This document shows, one piece after another, positions 56,371 through 64,000 of a DNA stretch of 64,000 nt. How positions within the stretch are numbered: position 1 is the stretch's first letter; every line of letters begins with the position of its first letter. Source of the DNA: CBFHMJ01 sp965656875 (GTDB lineage Bacteria > Pseudomonadota > Gammaproteobacteria > Enterobacterales > Alteromonadaceae); contig CBFHMJ010000027.1 of assembly GCA_965656875.1 (NCBI GenBank), forward strand, positions 265,066 through 329,065, given 5' to 3'. Position numbers and translations under genes: made by a program. The notes beneath the pieces are model-generated. The model did not search any database. It worked only from the letters and a program-made list of their open reading frames with translations, and had not been told where the DNA came from.

Positions 56371-56835
56371 TCAGGCAATTGATTTTTCAAAAATCTTTAC
56401 GATAGTCTCTAATGCGTGTTGATCGACTTCATCAAAGCGATTTTGAACGGGACTGTCGATGTCCAGAACACCCAGAATGGCGCCTTTATGATAAACAGGC
56501 ACGACTATTTCTGAATTACTGGCTACATCACATGCGATGTGACCATCGAACTGATGTACGTCATCAATACGCTGTGTTTTTTCTTCAGCCACGGCTGTTC
56601 CGCATACGCCTCTGCCAACTGGAATTCTGACACACGCAGGATTACCCTGAAACGGTCCCAGAACTAATTCGTCTGATTCCAGAAGATAAAAACCAGCCCA
56701 GTTAACCTGTTGAAGTGAAGTGAAAAGGAGAGCACTTAGATTTGCCATATTAGCAATAATGTTTTTTTCACTGCTTAGAAGAGATTCTGCCTGCAGAATC
56801 AGATCATCGTAAAGTTCTTTTTTCATGACTGACAT
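56371..56835 (-). CDS. msrC: Free methionine-(R)-sulfoxide reductase (GAF domain)
   Basis: Cytosolic enzyme reducing free L-methionine-R-sulfoxide. Single GAF domain; reductase cysteines are in NPACVRIP, GVCGTAV and GHIACD, the three-cysteine pattern of E. coli MsrC (C84, C94, C118). The frame is open to a TTG at 56892 but the family N-terminus begins at MKKELYDDL. I chose ATG 56835 (AGGTG 11 bases upstream, 154 residues); ATG 56826 is equally possible. E. coli MsrC is 165. First gene of the operon with the 92-residue protein, proQ and prc. Confidence 0.93.
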   Translation of the reverse strand: MSVMKKELYDDLILQAESLLSSEKNIIANMANLSALLFTSLQQVNWAGFYLLESDELVLGPFQGNPACVRIPVGRGVCGTAVAEEKTQRIDDVHQFDGHIACDVASNSEIVVPVYHKGAILGVLDIDSPVQNRFDEVDQHALETIVKIFEKSIA

Positions 56836-57263
56836 GAAATCAATAACACCTGAAATACAAGTTAAAAATAATTCTTGTCTAACATTCATCAAACAAGCAT
56901 ATGTGTGTCAGAAACTGCTTCTGAACAACAAGTGACAAATAGTATATAAATCGACGGTAATCCGCTACCGGGATTGTTATCGGATATCGCTAAATTCGAT
57001 ACCGGATTTTTAAGGCGGTCATTAATAACAGTGATCTCCATGAATGGCAATCTGATTGTTAAAAAAAGCTGATAATCCCTGTATATTCCGCCTCTATTTC
57101 CCCTAATTCTCACGTAACCGTTAAATTCATCCCTTGCCCATCAAAATACCAGACATCAATTATACGAAGAATATTTTGGTGATTTGTCAGAATAACAACA
57201 AATTCAAAATTTAATTAGCGAGATATTTCAGCTCGTTCTAATCTTATAGTAATAACACGATTC
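56836..57263. other. Divergent intergenic region
   Basis: About 430 bases between msrC (minus) and the solute-binding protein gene (plus). An imperfect hairpin lies near 56975-57016 (ATCGGATATCG / CGATACCGGAT). A 74-codon minus frame at 56889-57113 has no support. Promoters for both genes must lie here. Confidence 0.35.
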
Positions 57264-57992
57264 GTGAGTCTGCTTGTGAAATTACTACCTGTACTGGTTC
57301 TTTTTACCTTATTAATTTCCAACTTGTACCAGCACACATATGCCTCTGAAAAAATAACACTGGCAACATTTCCTATTCCACTGATGGTCGAAAGTGAATC
57401 AGAAGGCATCTTTATCGAACTAACTCAGGAAATAGCCCTACGTGCCGAATTAGATATAACGGTTCAGGTCTATCCAACAAGACGTGCTTTGAAAACATTC
57501 CATGATAATAAAGTAGACGGAATTTTCCCTGCGCTTGAAGTAACGCTATTGAAGAACTTCATTCGCTCCAGTTCTATCTATGTAAAAGAAGATTTTGGTT
57601 TTGTTACAACAGGACACAATCCCCCTGAATCAACGCTGGAGTTAGTCAATAAAAATGTCGGCTTGACGATGGGTTATCCCTACACAAAAGAACTCACATC
57701 CGTACAGGCATTTTTCGCGTTGGGAGCAAATGACGTTACAAACATGAAAAAACTCGCCAGAGGACGCATAGACATTTTTGTTGTAGAAGAGTTTTCGGGC
57801 CTTAAAGCACTGGAACTCAGTGAAGAAGAAGGCATTCATTACAACCCAGACACGCCATTATCAAGACAAGATGTATTTTTCGCTTTCCAGGACACAGAGT
57901 CAGGCGAATCACTGGCTGTGAAATTCAGTAGCGCGTTAAAAGCCATGAAAGAAGATGGTACGTTTGAAAAATTAATGGCAAAGGCGAGATAG
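57264..57992 (+). CDS. Periplasmic solute-binding protein (SBP_bac_3-like)
   Basis: 242 residues with an N-terminal signal (KLLPVLVLFTLLISNLYQ.., cleavage near TYASE) and a two-lobed binding fold: KITLATFPIPLMVESESEGIF, ALRAELDITVQVYPTRRAL, DGIFPALEVTLL, RGRIDIFVVEE. It resembles family 3 amino-acid binding proteins, but no permease or ATPase gene is nearby, so it could be an orphan sensor or chemotaxis-related binding protein. The start is uncertain: GTG 57264 or GTG 57276, neither with a good ribosome-binding site. It is convergent with the next gene. Confidence 0.8.
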   Translation: MSLLVKLLPVLVLFTLLISNLYQHTYASEKITLATFPIPLMVESESEGIFIELTQEIALRAELDITVQVYPTRRALKTFHDNKVDGIFPALEVTLLKNFIRSSSIYVKEDFGFVTTGHNPPESTLELVNKNVGLTMGYPYTKELTSVQAFFALGANDVTNMKKLARGRIDIFVVEEFSGLKALELSEEEGIHYNPDTPLSRQDVFFAFQDTESGESLAVKFSSALKAMKEDGTFEKLMAKAR

Positions 57993-58030
57993 GAAACTAT
58001 CTCCCCCTCTTATATGACTTGTTGCATTAA

Positions 58031-59260
58031 TTATTGAAAGAACCAGTAGCTAACAACTATAGCCGTAATTATACCGGTAATGTCTGCTATCAATGCACAC
58101 GGTATCGCGTGTCGTGAATGCTTTATGCCTACGGCTCCAAAATAGACCGCAAGCACATAAAATGTCGTCTCTGTTGAACCCTGCACAACTGATGCAACTC
58201 TCCCGGGAAATGAGTCAGCGCCATACGTTTGCATTGTATCGATCATCAATGCTCTTGAACCACTGCCACTAAATGGCTTCATCAACGCTGTCGGTAGTGC
58301 TTCAACAAATTCAGTACTACTACCTACTAAAATCATCAGATACCGAACAGCATCAACGATATAACCCAGTATCCCACTGGCCCTGAATACCGCAATTGCC
58401 GTCAACATTGCCAATAAATAGGGAATTAACGACACACACAGCTGAAATCCTTCTTTTGCCCCATCAATAAATGCATTGTAAACATCTACCTTTCGTCGAT
58501 TAGCAATCGTTATACAACCAACGATGAATGAAAAAATAAGTAAATTAGACAGTAAAGCACTTTGTTCAGACAGTGCTTCAGCTGCAAGTGACGAGAAGTA
58601 ACCAATAACAGCTATCATGAAAGCCACAAAGCCTCCCAGCCAGCTTAACAGCACAAAATCAGTTAACTTAATTCGTTGAACAATTGAGACAGCGAGTAAA
58701 CCCGCAAAAGTAGAAGCTGACGTCGCTAATAAAATAGGGATAAAAACGTCAGTTGGATCAGCCGCTCCCTGTTGAGCGCGATAAACGAAAACAGCGATGG
58801 GAAATAAAGTGACAGATGAAGTATTTAGCACCAGAAACAAAATCTGAGAATTAGTTGCGGTGTCTTTTTCCGTATTCAAAGACTGTAAATCTTTCATCGC
58901 CTTCAATCCCATTGGCGTTGCAGCATTATCCAGCCCCAGTACATTTGCCGACAAATTCATAGTAATACTTGCAAGTGCCGGATGACCACGGGGGATCTCG
59001 GGCATTAATCGCGAAAATAACGGCGATAATAGTCGCGATAATCGCTCTATTAATCCGGCTTGTTCTGCAATCTTCATCATACCTAGCCAAAAGCTAATTG
59101 CGCCCACCAAACCTATTGCTATCTCTACAGTGGTTTCAGACATCGAAAAAATGGCTGCGACCACTCGTTCAAAAACTTTATGATCACCCGCAATTAGCCA
59201 TTGCCCCATACAAGCTATAAAAGCACTGACAAAGAAAAATACCCAAAGCCTGTTTAACAT
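58031..59260 (-). CDS. SpmA/SpmB-type nucleoside-recognition (Gate) membrane protein, fused form
   Basis: Inner-membrane protein of 409 residues with ~10-12 helices. Two Gate-domain halves are seen: the first has SFWLGMMKIAEQAGLIERLSRLLSPLF and ITMNLSANVLGLDNAATPMGLKAM, as in SpmA; the second (from ~res 215) has DGAKEGFQLCVSLIPYLLAM and TMQTYGADSFPGRVASVVQGSTETTFYVLAVYFGAVGI, as in SpmB. In Bacillus these are separate spore-maturation proteins; fused homologues are common in non-sporulating Gammaproteobacteria and of unknown function. Here the gene stands alone between two plus-strand genes. Start ATG at 59260. Confidence 0.9.
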   Translation of the reverse strand: MLNRLWVFFFVSAFIACMGQWLIAGDHKVFERVVAAIFSMSETTVEIAIGLVGAISFWLGMMKIAEQAGLIERLSRLLSPLFSRLMPEIPRGHPALASITMNLSANVLGLDNAATPMGLKAMKDLQSLNTEKDTATNSQILFLVLNTSSVTLFPIAVFVYRAQQGAADPTDVFIPILLATSASTFAGLLAVSIVQRIKLTDFVLLSWLGGFVAFMIAVIGYFSSLAAEALSEQSALLSNLLIFSFIVGCITIANRRKVDVYNAFIDGAKEGFQLCVSLIPYLLAMLTAIAVFRASGILGYIVDAVRYLMILVGSSTEFVEALPTALMKPFSGSGSRALMIDTMQTYGADSFPGRVASVVQGSTETTFYVLAVYFGAVGIKHSRHAIPCALIADITGIITAIVVSYWFFQ

Positions 59261-59393
59261 TTAATTATCTCTTTCATTTCCTTAATTCCAGGTGTGATGT
59301 CCGAGCGAAGTACTCAGTAAATCCGTATGCATATGTTAATATTCCGGCCTTCATCGTCCATTGAAAATTTATTTTGCAACACCGGAGAACAAA

Positions 59394-60842
59394 TTGGACA
59401 AGAATACACTGATTCCACAAGCATTTATCGACAAAATGGCAGAAGTTATTCCTGAGGGTCTGACCTTAACCGATTTGGTTAATTACTGCCAAACACCGTT
59501 AAGAAAAAGTATTCGGGTCAACACGCTGAAGATCAGTGTAGATACCTTCAAAGCCATTATGGATGAGCAGAAATGGCTCTATGAACCCATTCCATGGTGC
59601 GTGGAAGGATTTTGGATAGACCGTTATCGCGATGGTAATAGCTCTGTACCACTAGGCAGTTCTTTCGAACATATGGCTGGTCTGTTCTACATTCAGGAAG
59701 CCAGTTCAATGATTCCTCCGGAGGCGCTATGGCACAATGAATCAGGCACTTTTACAGAAGTACTTGATGTGGCTTCAGCTCCTGGCTCTAAAACCACGCA
59801 GCTGGCAGCATTAATGAACAATGATGGTTTTTTGGTTGCTAATGAATATTCAGCGAGCCGAATCAAGGCATTACATGCAAATGTGCGCAGGACGGGTGTC
59901 AAAAATGTTGCATTGACTAATTTTGATGGTCGTATTTTCGGTCAATATATGCAGGAAAGCTTTGACGCCATTTTACTGGATGCACCTTGCTCCGGAGAAG
60001 GAACAGTAAGGAAAGACCCGGATGTTTTTAAATCCTGGAGCGAAGATCTCGTATCATCGATCGCTGAAACACAAAAAGAACTGTTAGAAAGTGCATTTCA
60101 CGCCCTCAAATCAGGAGGCGCATTACTTTACTCGACCTGTACTCTAAATCATCAGGAAAATCAGGACGTTTGCCATTATCTTAAAGAAAAGTATGGCGAT
60201 TGCGTTGAATTTGAATCATTAGATGATCTTTTTGAGGGTGCAGAAAAGAGTCTGACACCAGAAGGCTTCCTGCATGTCTGGCCTCAACACTACAACAGTG
60301 GAGGCTTCTTTATCGCTAAAATTCGTAAACGTGGTAAAGACTATGATTACCCAGCCAAGAAAACAGCAGGCGTTAATAAGTTCCCATTTACACCTGCCAC
60401 TAAAAAGCAAATTCAAACTTTAAATCAATATATTAATAATCAGTTTGGTTTCACCCTTCATGAAGATGATGGGGCTTTGTATACCCGAGAAAACGAACTT
60501 TGGTTGTTTCCAAATGCCTTAAAGCACCACATTGGAAAAGTAAAATTCAGCAGGATTGGTAATAAAATCGCAGACATTCTCCGTCAAGGTTTTCGTTTAC
60601 AACATGAAATGGCGATTAGTTTGGGTCACCGCGCTACTTTGAACTCCGTAGAATTGACATTAGAAGAAGTGAAAACCTGGTATCAAGGTAAAGACGTTCC
60701 TCATGAATATGCAAAAAAGGGAGGCGGTGAAATCCTGGTAACACATAATGGTGCAGTGCTGGGATTTGGAAAAGCCCTGGCAGGCAAAATCAAAAACTCG
60801 CTACCGAGAGAATTAGTCAAAGACCACAACATAATTTATTAA
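59394..60842 (+). CDS. rsmF: 16S rRNA (cytosine(1407)-C5)-methyltransferase RsmF
   Basis: Methylates C1407 of 16S rRNA with S-adenosylmethionine. The TTG at 59394 is preferred: CGGAG lies 6 bases upstream and it gives 482 residues (E. coli RsmF 479); an upstream TTG at 59361 would add 11 residues. Motifs: SIRVNTLKISV, FYIQEASSMIPPEAL, VASAPGSKTTQLAALM (SAM site), DAPCSGEGTVRKDPD, and YSTCTLNHQENQ with the catalytic Cys. A C-terminal PUA-like region ends the protein. Downstream is a ~380-base gap with possible RNA structure. Confidence 0.95.
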   Translation: MDKNTLIPQAFIDKMAEVIPEGLTLTDLVNYCQTPLRKSIRVNTLKISVDTFKAIMDEQKWLYEPIPWCVEGFWIDRYRDGNSSVPLGSSFEHMAGLFYIQEASSMIPPEALWHNESGTFTEVLDVASAPGSKTTQLAALMNNDGFLVANEYSASRIKALHANVRRTGVKNVALTNFDGRIFGQYMQESFDAILLDAPCSGEGTVRKDPDVFKSWSEDLVSSIAETQKELLESAFHALKSGGALLYSTCTLNHQENQDVCHYLKEKYGDCVEFESLDDLFEGAEKSLTPEGFLHVWPQHYNSGGFFIAKIRKRGKDYDYPAKKTAGVNKFPFTPATKKQIQTLNQYINNQFGFTLHEDDGALYTRENELWLFPNALKHHIGKVKFSRIGNKIADILRQGFRLQHEMAISLGHRATLNSVELTLEEVKTWYQGKDVPHEYAKKGGGEILVTHNGAVLGFGKALAGKIKNSLPRELVKDHNIIY

Positions 60843-60993
60843 GATATACATCCATTATCAATTCAACTGGCAGTAAGCATTATTGAAGCTTACTGCCTGC
60901 TCAACGAAGTACCAGGCATTCAATTAATCCGCCAAAGGCTATTTTTATTTACAACGCCCTTCACTCAATACTTGCACCATAAAAAATAAAAAA

Positions 60994-61194
60994 GTTGGAT
61001 AGATTTTTTTACTTTTCCAGAACCTTTACTACACTTAAATTATCGGAAAGAAGTTATCCAACCCCACGGATAACGGGCCCTTCGAGAAAGTTTGTATACC
61101 TGTTGTTTTTGCTTAAAGTAACTGTAATTAGCGCACGGCTCAACCTTGAGCCATTCCCCTAAGCCCGGAACAGGACTCGTCCCGGGCATTTTTT
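60994..61194 (+). ncRNA. Candidate structured RNA or rsmF 3' UTR
   Basis: Elements on the plus strand: GTTGGATA (60994-61001) can pair with TATCCAAC (61055-61062). The overlapping GTTATCC (61053-61059) can instead pair with GGATAAC (61068-61074). GGCTCA..TGAGCC (61137-61152) follows, then terminator GCCCGG..CCGGGC (61163-61187) and T6. Five GGA triplets occur, one in the terminal loop, as in RsmA/CsrA-binding RNAs, but this is weak. No match to 6S, tmRNA, SRP or common riboswitches was recognised. It may simply be a long 3' UTR. Confidence 0.3.
61163..61194 (+). terminator. Terminator upstream of the ilvC 3' end
   Basis: GCCCGG (61163-61168) pairs with CCGGGC (61182-61187) around a 13-base loop, followed by ATTTTTT. 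It is oriented for plus-strand transcripts (rsmF or a small RNA). Confidence 0.75.
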
Positions 61195-61219
61195 CGTCTA
61201 TCATTTATGACATAGTTAA

Positions 61220-62692
61220 TTAGACAATTTTCTTCATCGCTGTCATATAACCACGTAGCTTACGACCAACAATTTCTACCGGATGCTGACGCGTTGACTC
61301 CTCAATAGTCAGATAATATTGATTATCTACATTCTTCTCTGAACTATAACCGTAGCCAATAACATCAGTATCGATCTCGTTCATAAACGATTTTTGCAGT
61401 AAAGGAACCGCTTCGTTAGCAAACAAGTAGTTGCCGTACTCTGCTGTATCTGAGATAACAATGTTCATTTCATGCAGTCGTTTTCTGGCTATAGTATTTG
61501 CTATTAACGGAAGCTCATGTAGTGACTCATAATAGGCAGAGTCCGCTTTAATCCCCGCCTCTGTCATAACTTCAAACGCTAATTCAACGCCAGCTTTTAC
61601 AAAAGCAATCATTAATAAGCCATGCTCAAAGAACTCTTGCTCTTTAATCGTTACGTCATCATCCGGGTATTGCTCAAACGCTGAACTTCCAGTTTCTGCT
61701 CGCCAGCTCAGTAAGTTTTGATCGTTATTGGCCCAATCAGCCATCATCGTCGTTGAAAAATGACCTGAAAGTATATCGTCCATATGTTTTTGATACAGTG
61801 GCGTCAAAAGCGTTTTCAATGACTCAGATAACTCATATGTTTTAACTTTAGCGCTCATTGGCAAACGATCCATCATTAACGTAATACCACCAAACTTCAA
61901 CGCTTCTGTAATGACCTCCCAACCATGTTGAATTAATTTACCGGCATACGCTGCGCTAATTCCCTTCTCTAACATCTTGTCGTAACACAGCAAAGAACCA
62001 GCCTGTAACATGCCACATAAAATTGTTTGTTCACCCATCAGGTCAGATTTCACTTCCGCAATAAATGAAGACAACAAACAACCAGCGCGATGGCCACCGG
62101 TAGCAGCAGCCCATGCTTTTGCTATATCAAGACCTTTTTCTTCGGGATCATTTTCATGATGTACTGCAAGTAACGTAGGCACACCAAAACCACGTTTATA
62201 TTCTTCACGCACTTCTGTGCCCGGACATTTAGGAGCGACCATTACAACGGTGATATCTTTACGAATTTGTTGGCCTTCTTCTACAATGTTAAATCCATGA
62301 GAGTAGCCCAGTGTTGCACCTCGTTTCATCAAAGGCTCAACATCTTTTACCACAGCACTATGTTGTTTATCAGGCGTTAAATTAATGACTAAATCTGCAT
62401 CAGGAATCAATGCTTCATAATTACCAACACTGAAACCATTTTCTGTTGCTCGTTGCCATGATGGCTTTTTCGATTCAATAGATGATTGTCTCAACGCATA
62501 GCTGATATCCAGGCCAGAATCACGCATGTTTAAGCCCTGGTTCAAACCTTGAGCACCGCAGCCTACAATGACTATTTTCCAGCCTTTAAGAAATTCAGCT
62601 TCCTGACTGAACTCGCTTGCTTCCATGAATCTGCACTGTCCAAGTTGAATCAACTTTTCTCTGAAACTTAATGTATTGAAATAGTTTGCCAT
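61220..62692 (-). CDS. ilvC: Ketol-acid reductoisomerase, class II
   Basis: Second common step of valine and isoleucine synthesis: NADPH-dependent rearrangement and reduction of acetolactate or acetohydroxybutyrate. 490 residues, the long class II form (E. coli 491). The N-terminal ANYFNTLSFREKL matches enteric enzymes. Rossmann motif VGCGAQGLNQGLNMRDSGL. Mg-binding and active-site segments include PKCPGTEVREEYKRGFGVP and SSFIAEVKSDLMGEQTILCG. Divergent from ilvY with paired operator-like repeats between, so induction by substrate through IlvY is likely. Confidence 0.98.
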   Translation of the reverse strand: MANYFNTLSFREKLIQLGQCRFMEASEFSQEAEFLKGWKIVIVGCGAQGLNQGLNMRDSGLDISYALRQSSIESKKPSWQRATENGFSVGNYEALIPDADLVINLTPDKQHSAVVKDVEPLMKRGATLGYSHGFNIVEEGQQIRKDITVVMVAPKCPGTEVREEYKRGFGVPTLLAVHHENDPEEKGLDIAKAWAAATGGHRAGCLLSSFIAEVKSDLMGEQTILCGMLQAGSLLCYDKMLEKGISAAYAGKLIQHGWEVITEALKFGGITLMMDRLPMSAKVKTYELSESLKTLLTPLYQKHMDDILSGHFSTTMMADWANNDQNLLSWRAETGSSAFEQYPDDDVTIKEQEFFEHGLLMIAFVKAGVELAFEVMTEAGIKADSAYYESLHELPLIANTIARKRLHEMNIVISDTAEYGNYLFANEAVPLLQKSFMNEIDTDVIGYGYSSEKNVDNQYYLTIEESTRQHPVEIVGRKLRGYMTAMKKIV

Positions 62693-62743
62693 TGCTCTTT
62701 ACTCGATAATTAACACTAAACATATCGTAAAGCGCTTTTTATA

Positions 62744-62789
62744 TTGCGTATATTGAAATATCATCAAGCATTAATTGCATAATTCGCAA
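62744..62789. promoter_or_regulatory. Paired IlvY-type operator sites
   Basis: Two repeats with the same layout: TTGC-N7-GAAA at 62744-62758 and TTGC-N7-GCAA at 62775-62789, centres 31 bases apart (about three helical turns). This fits LysR-type tetramer binding between the divergent ilvC and ilvY genes, as known from E. coli. The second is a perfect inverted repeat. Confidence 0.6.
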
Positions 62790-62823
62790 CATATCATCCG
62801 TTCAACATAAATTGAGCTTATTC

Positions 62824-63693
62824 ATGAATATAAAAAGCTTGAAGTTATTTCACCATCTGGCTCAGAGTAAAAATTTCTCTAAAACTGCTGTAGCAAATCA
62901 CATAACTCCGTCTACATTAACCAGAACAATTCAGGGGCTTGAGAATACAATCAAACAGTCACTTTTTATCAGAAGTAACAAAGCGGTAGAATTAACAGCT
63001 GCTGGAAAAGAGCTTTTCTCCGTGGCAGAAAACATTATTACTGAATGGGAAGGATATCTTGATGGTATTTCCAATGGAGAACGTAAACTACATGGCTCTC
63101 TTAAATTGTTTTGCTCAGTGACAGCAAGTTACAGTCATTTGCCAAAAATCATTAATCATTTTACTAACAATCATTCTGGTGTAGATGTTTCACTAATTAC
63201 AGGAGATCCGGAAGCGGGTATTAACCAGGTGATACAGCATGATTGCGATGTTGCATTAATTGCCAAGCCTCTCAATCTACCCGCACATATCCATTATGTA
63301 AAAATTGACACCATTCCTCTTGTGCTTATCAGCCCAAAATTACAACCCGCAATCAACGAACATAGCATGCTTAATCAACCCATTATTTTACAAAATTCCG
63401 GGTTTATTCGGGAACACCTTGAAAACTGGCTGATAAAGCAAAGGCAAGAACCTGACATTTACGCTGAAGTCGCTGGTAACGAAGCCGTTGTTAGTATGGT
63501 TGCTCTGGGCTGTGGCATCGCCGTTGTTCCAGAAGTTGTGGTGTCTAAGTCTCCTGTGAAAGAAAACATTCACACTGTAGCTCAAACACTCATACCCGCT
63601 GCGGAGCTTGGCTTTTGTTGTAAAGCAGCCAGAGCAGATGAAAAGATAGTCAATGCATTTCTTACTGAGTCAACTGCCGTTTTCAATCAATAA
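62824..63693 (+). CDS. ilvY: LysR-family transcriptional activator IlvY
   Basis: Activator of ilvC that responds to acetolactate-type substrates. 289 residues from ATG 62824; a TTG at 62812 would add four residues (E. coli IlvY 297). N-terminal winged helix: SLKLFHHLAQSKNFSKTAV..ITPSTLTRTIQGLE. Co-inducer domain: LKLFCSVTASYSHLPKIINHF and GNEAVVSMVALGCGIAVVPEV, close to IlvY (CSVTAAYSHLPPIL; GHEAMVSMVALGCGVALLPEV). Position divergent from ilvC confirms the assignment. Confidence 0.95.
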   Translation: MNIKSLKLFHHLAQSKNFSKTAVANHITPSTLTRTIQGLENTIKQSLFIRSNKAVELTAAGKELFSVAENIITEWEGYLDGISNGERKLHGSLKLFCSVTASYSHLPKIINHFTNNHSGVDVSLITGDPEAGINQVIQHDCDVALIAKPLNLPAHIHYVKIDTIPLVLISPKLQPAINEHSMLNQPIILQNSGFIREHLENWLIKQRQEPDIYAEVAGNEAVVSMVALGCGIAVVPEVVVSKSPVKENIHTVAQTLIPAAELGFCCKAARADEKIVNAFLTESTAVFNQ

Positions 63694-63857
63694 AAAATTT
63701 CAAGATTAAACATCCAGAACATAGTTAATACAAAGCAAACGTTGAAAAGTATGCAAACTCTTGTATTGAAATCTGGATATGTATGGTTAACAGGCAGTTT
63801 TAGGTATGAAGGAAAGCGCCATCAAAAAGTAAAACCAGTTTTTAATGGCCATAAACG

Positions 63858-63884
63858 AAAAAAGCCCCGCGAGTGCAGGGCTTT
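63858..63884 (-). terminator. rRNA operon terminator
   Basis: AAAGCCC (63861-63867) pairs with GGGCTTT (63878-63884), with inner GC/GC pairs and one mismatch; the minus-strand RNA ends in U6. It lies 11 bases past the 5S gene. Confidence 0.85.
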
Positions 63885-63894
63885 AAAATGAGGT

Positions 63895-64000
63895 GTCTGG
63901 CAGTGACCTACTCTCGCATGGGACCTCCCACACTACCATCGGCGCGGATGCGTTTCACTACTGAGTTCGGGATGGGGTCAGGTGGGACCACAACGCTATT
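63895..64000 (-). rRNA. rrf: 5S ribosomal RNA (5' end beyond the window)
   Basis: The minus strand reads GTGGTCCCACCTGACCCCAT, then CCGAACTCAG, GAAACGC, GCGCCGATGGTAGTGTGG and GCGAGAGTAGG, the conserved 5S sequence. The 3' end is near TGCCAGACA at 63895. About 10-15 bases at the 5' end lie outside. 23S and 16S should follow to the right. Confidence 0.97.

Larger units (their letters stand above)
60843..61219. other. Intergenic region between rsmF and ilvC
   Basis: 377 bases between convergent genes. It contains several hairpins ending in an intrinsic terminator on the plus strand, treated separately as a candidate RNA. On the minus strand no T run follows the hairpins, so I see no clear ilvC terminator. 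Confidence 0.5.

Noticed and set aside
56889..57113. 74-codon minus-strand frame upstream of msrC
   Set aside because: It overlaps the likely msrC leader, lacks a ribosome-binding site and covers an imperfect hairpin.
60994..61194. 6S RNA, tmRNA or a known riboswitch in the rsmF-ilvC gap
   Set aside because: None of the conserved cores (tmRNA tag and T-loop, 6S closing stem, c-di-GMP or TPP motifs) could be seen.
1..64000. CRISPR arrays, insertion sequences, prophage or toxin-antitoxin modules
   Set aside because: No regularly spaced direct repeats, transposase, integrase, capsid or toxin-antitoxin gene pairs were seen.

Overview
The window looks like chromosome from a marine gammaproteobacterium, most probably of the Alteromonadales type. 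The evidence is family content and gene order: hflD-purB, msrC-proQ-prc, pepN-DUF2835, the 1,600-residue NAD-glutamate dehydrogenase beside pyrD-zapC, class II ilvC divergent from ilvY, a PagL-type lipid A deacylase, Oar-like TonB-dependent receptors, and several sodium-coupled transporters (SSS, NSS, NhaC). The DNA is moderately AT-rich. Most intergenic gaps hold clear intrinsic terminators. I saw no phage, insertion sequence, CRISPR array or other mobile element. The species is not identifiable by eye.

Layout. 0-3.1 kb: hflD (partial), purB and the ribosomal-protein hydroxylase roxA. 3.2-7.5 kb: a DUF4826 protein, a leucine/valine-type dehydrogenase, cytochrome b561 plus YceI, and a RimK-like ATP-grasp ligase. 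7.6-12.4 kb: an SSS sodium symporter and the first Oar-like receptor. 13.7-19 kb: signalling, with an HD-GYP response regulator and a large MHYT hybrid histidine kinase. 19.9-25.5 kb: PagL-like deacylase, a DUF3103 exported protein and a second Oar-like receptor. 25.8-28.5 kb: a 7TM GGDEF(degenerate)-EAL protein and tRNA-Pro(GGG). 28.7-34.4 kb: dcd, apbC, metG, zapC, pyrD. 34.5-39.3 kb: NAD-GDH. 39.8-46.8 kb: a four-gene envelope cluster (RND/MMPL, YCF48-like, DUF1329, DUF1302). 47.1-57 kb: DUF2835, pepN, nhaC, an NSS transporter, and the msrC-unknown-proQ-prc operon. 57.3-60.8 kb: a periplasmic solute-binding protein, an SpmA/SpmB-type fusion membrane protein and rsmF. 61.2-64 kb: ilvC/ilvY and the 3' end of an rRNA operon (5S, minus strand).

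How the parts relate. Most genes are housekeeping: purine, pyrimidine and branched-chain amino acid synthesis, translation, protein turnover. Three blocks are more accessory: the twin Oar-like receptors with their neighbours, the cluster of c-di-GMP and phosphorelay genes, and the MMPL/YCF48/DUF1329/DUF1302 set. The last set is the best candidate for a poorly described system. It looks like a coordinated inner-membrane, periplasm and outer-membrane machine for a hydrophobic molecule, and it sits inside a neighbourhood (pepN-DUF2835-gdhB-pyrD-zapC) that I recall as contiguous in Vibrio and Shewanella. Other points worth a look: a PagL with Asp in place of the catalytic Glu, paired IlvY-type operators, a structured possible RNA between rsmF and ilvC, a terminator hairpin just upstream of pyrD, and a possible N-terminal extension on MetRS.
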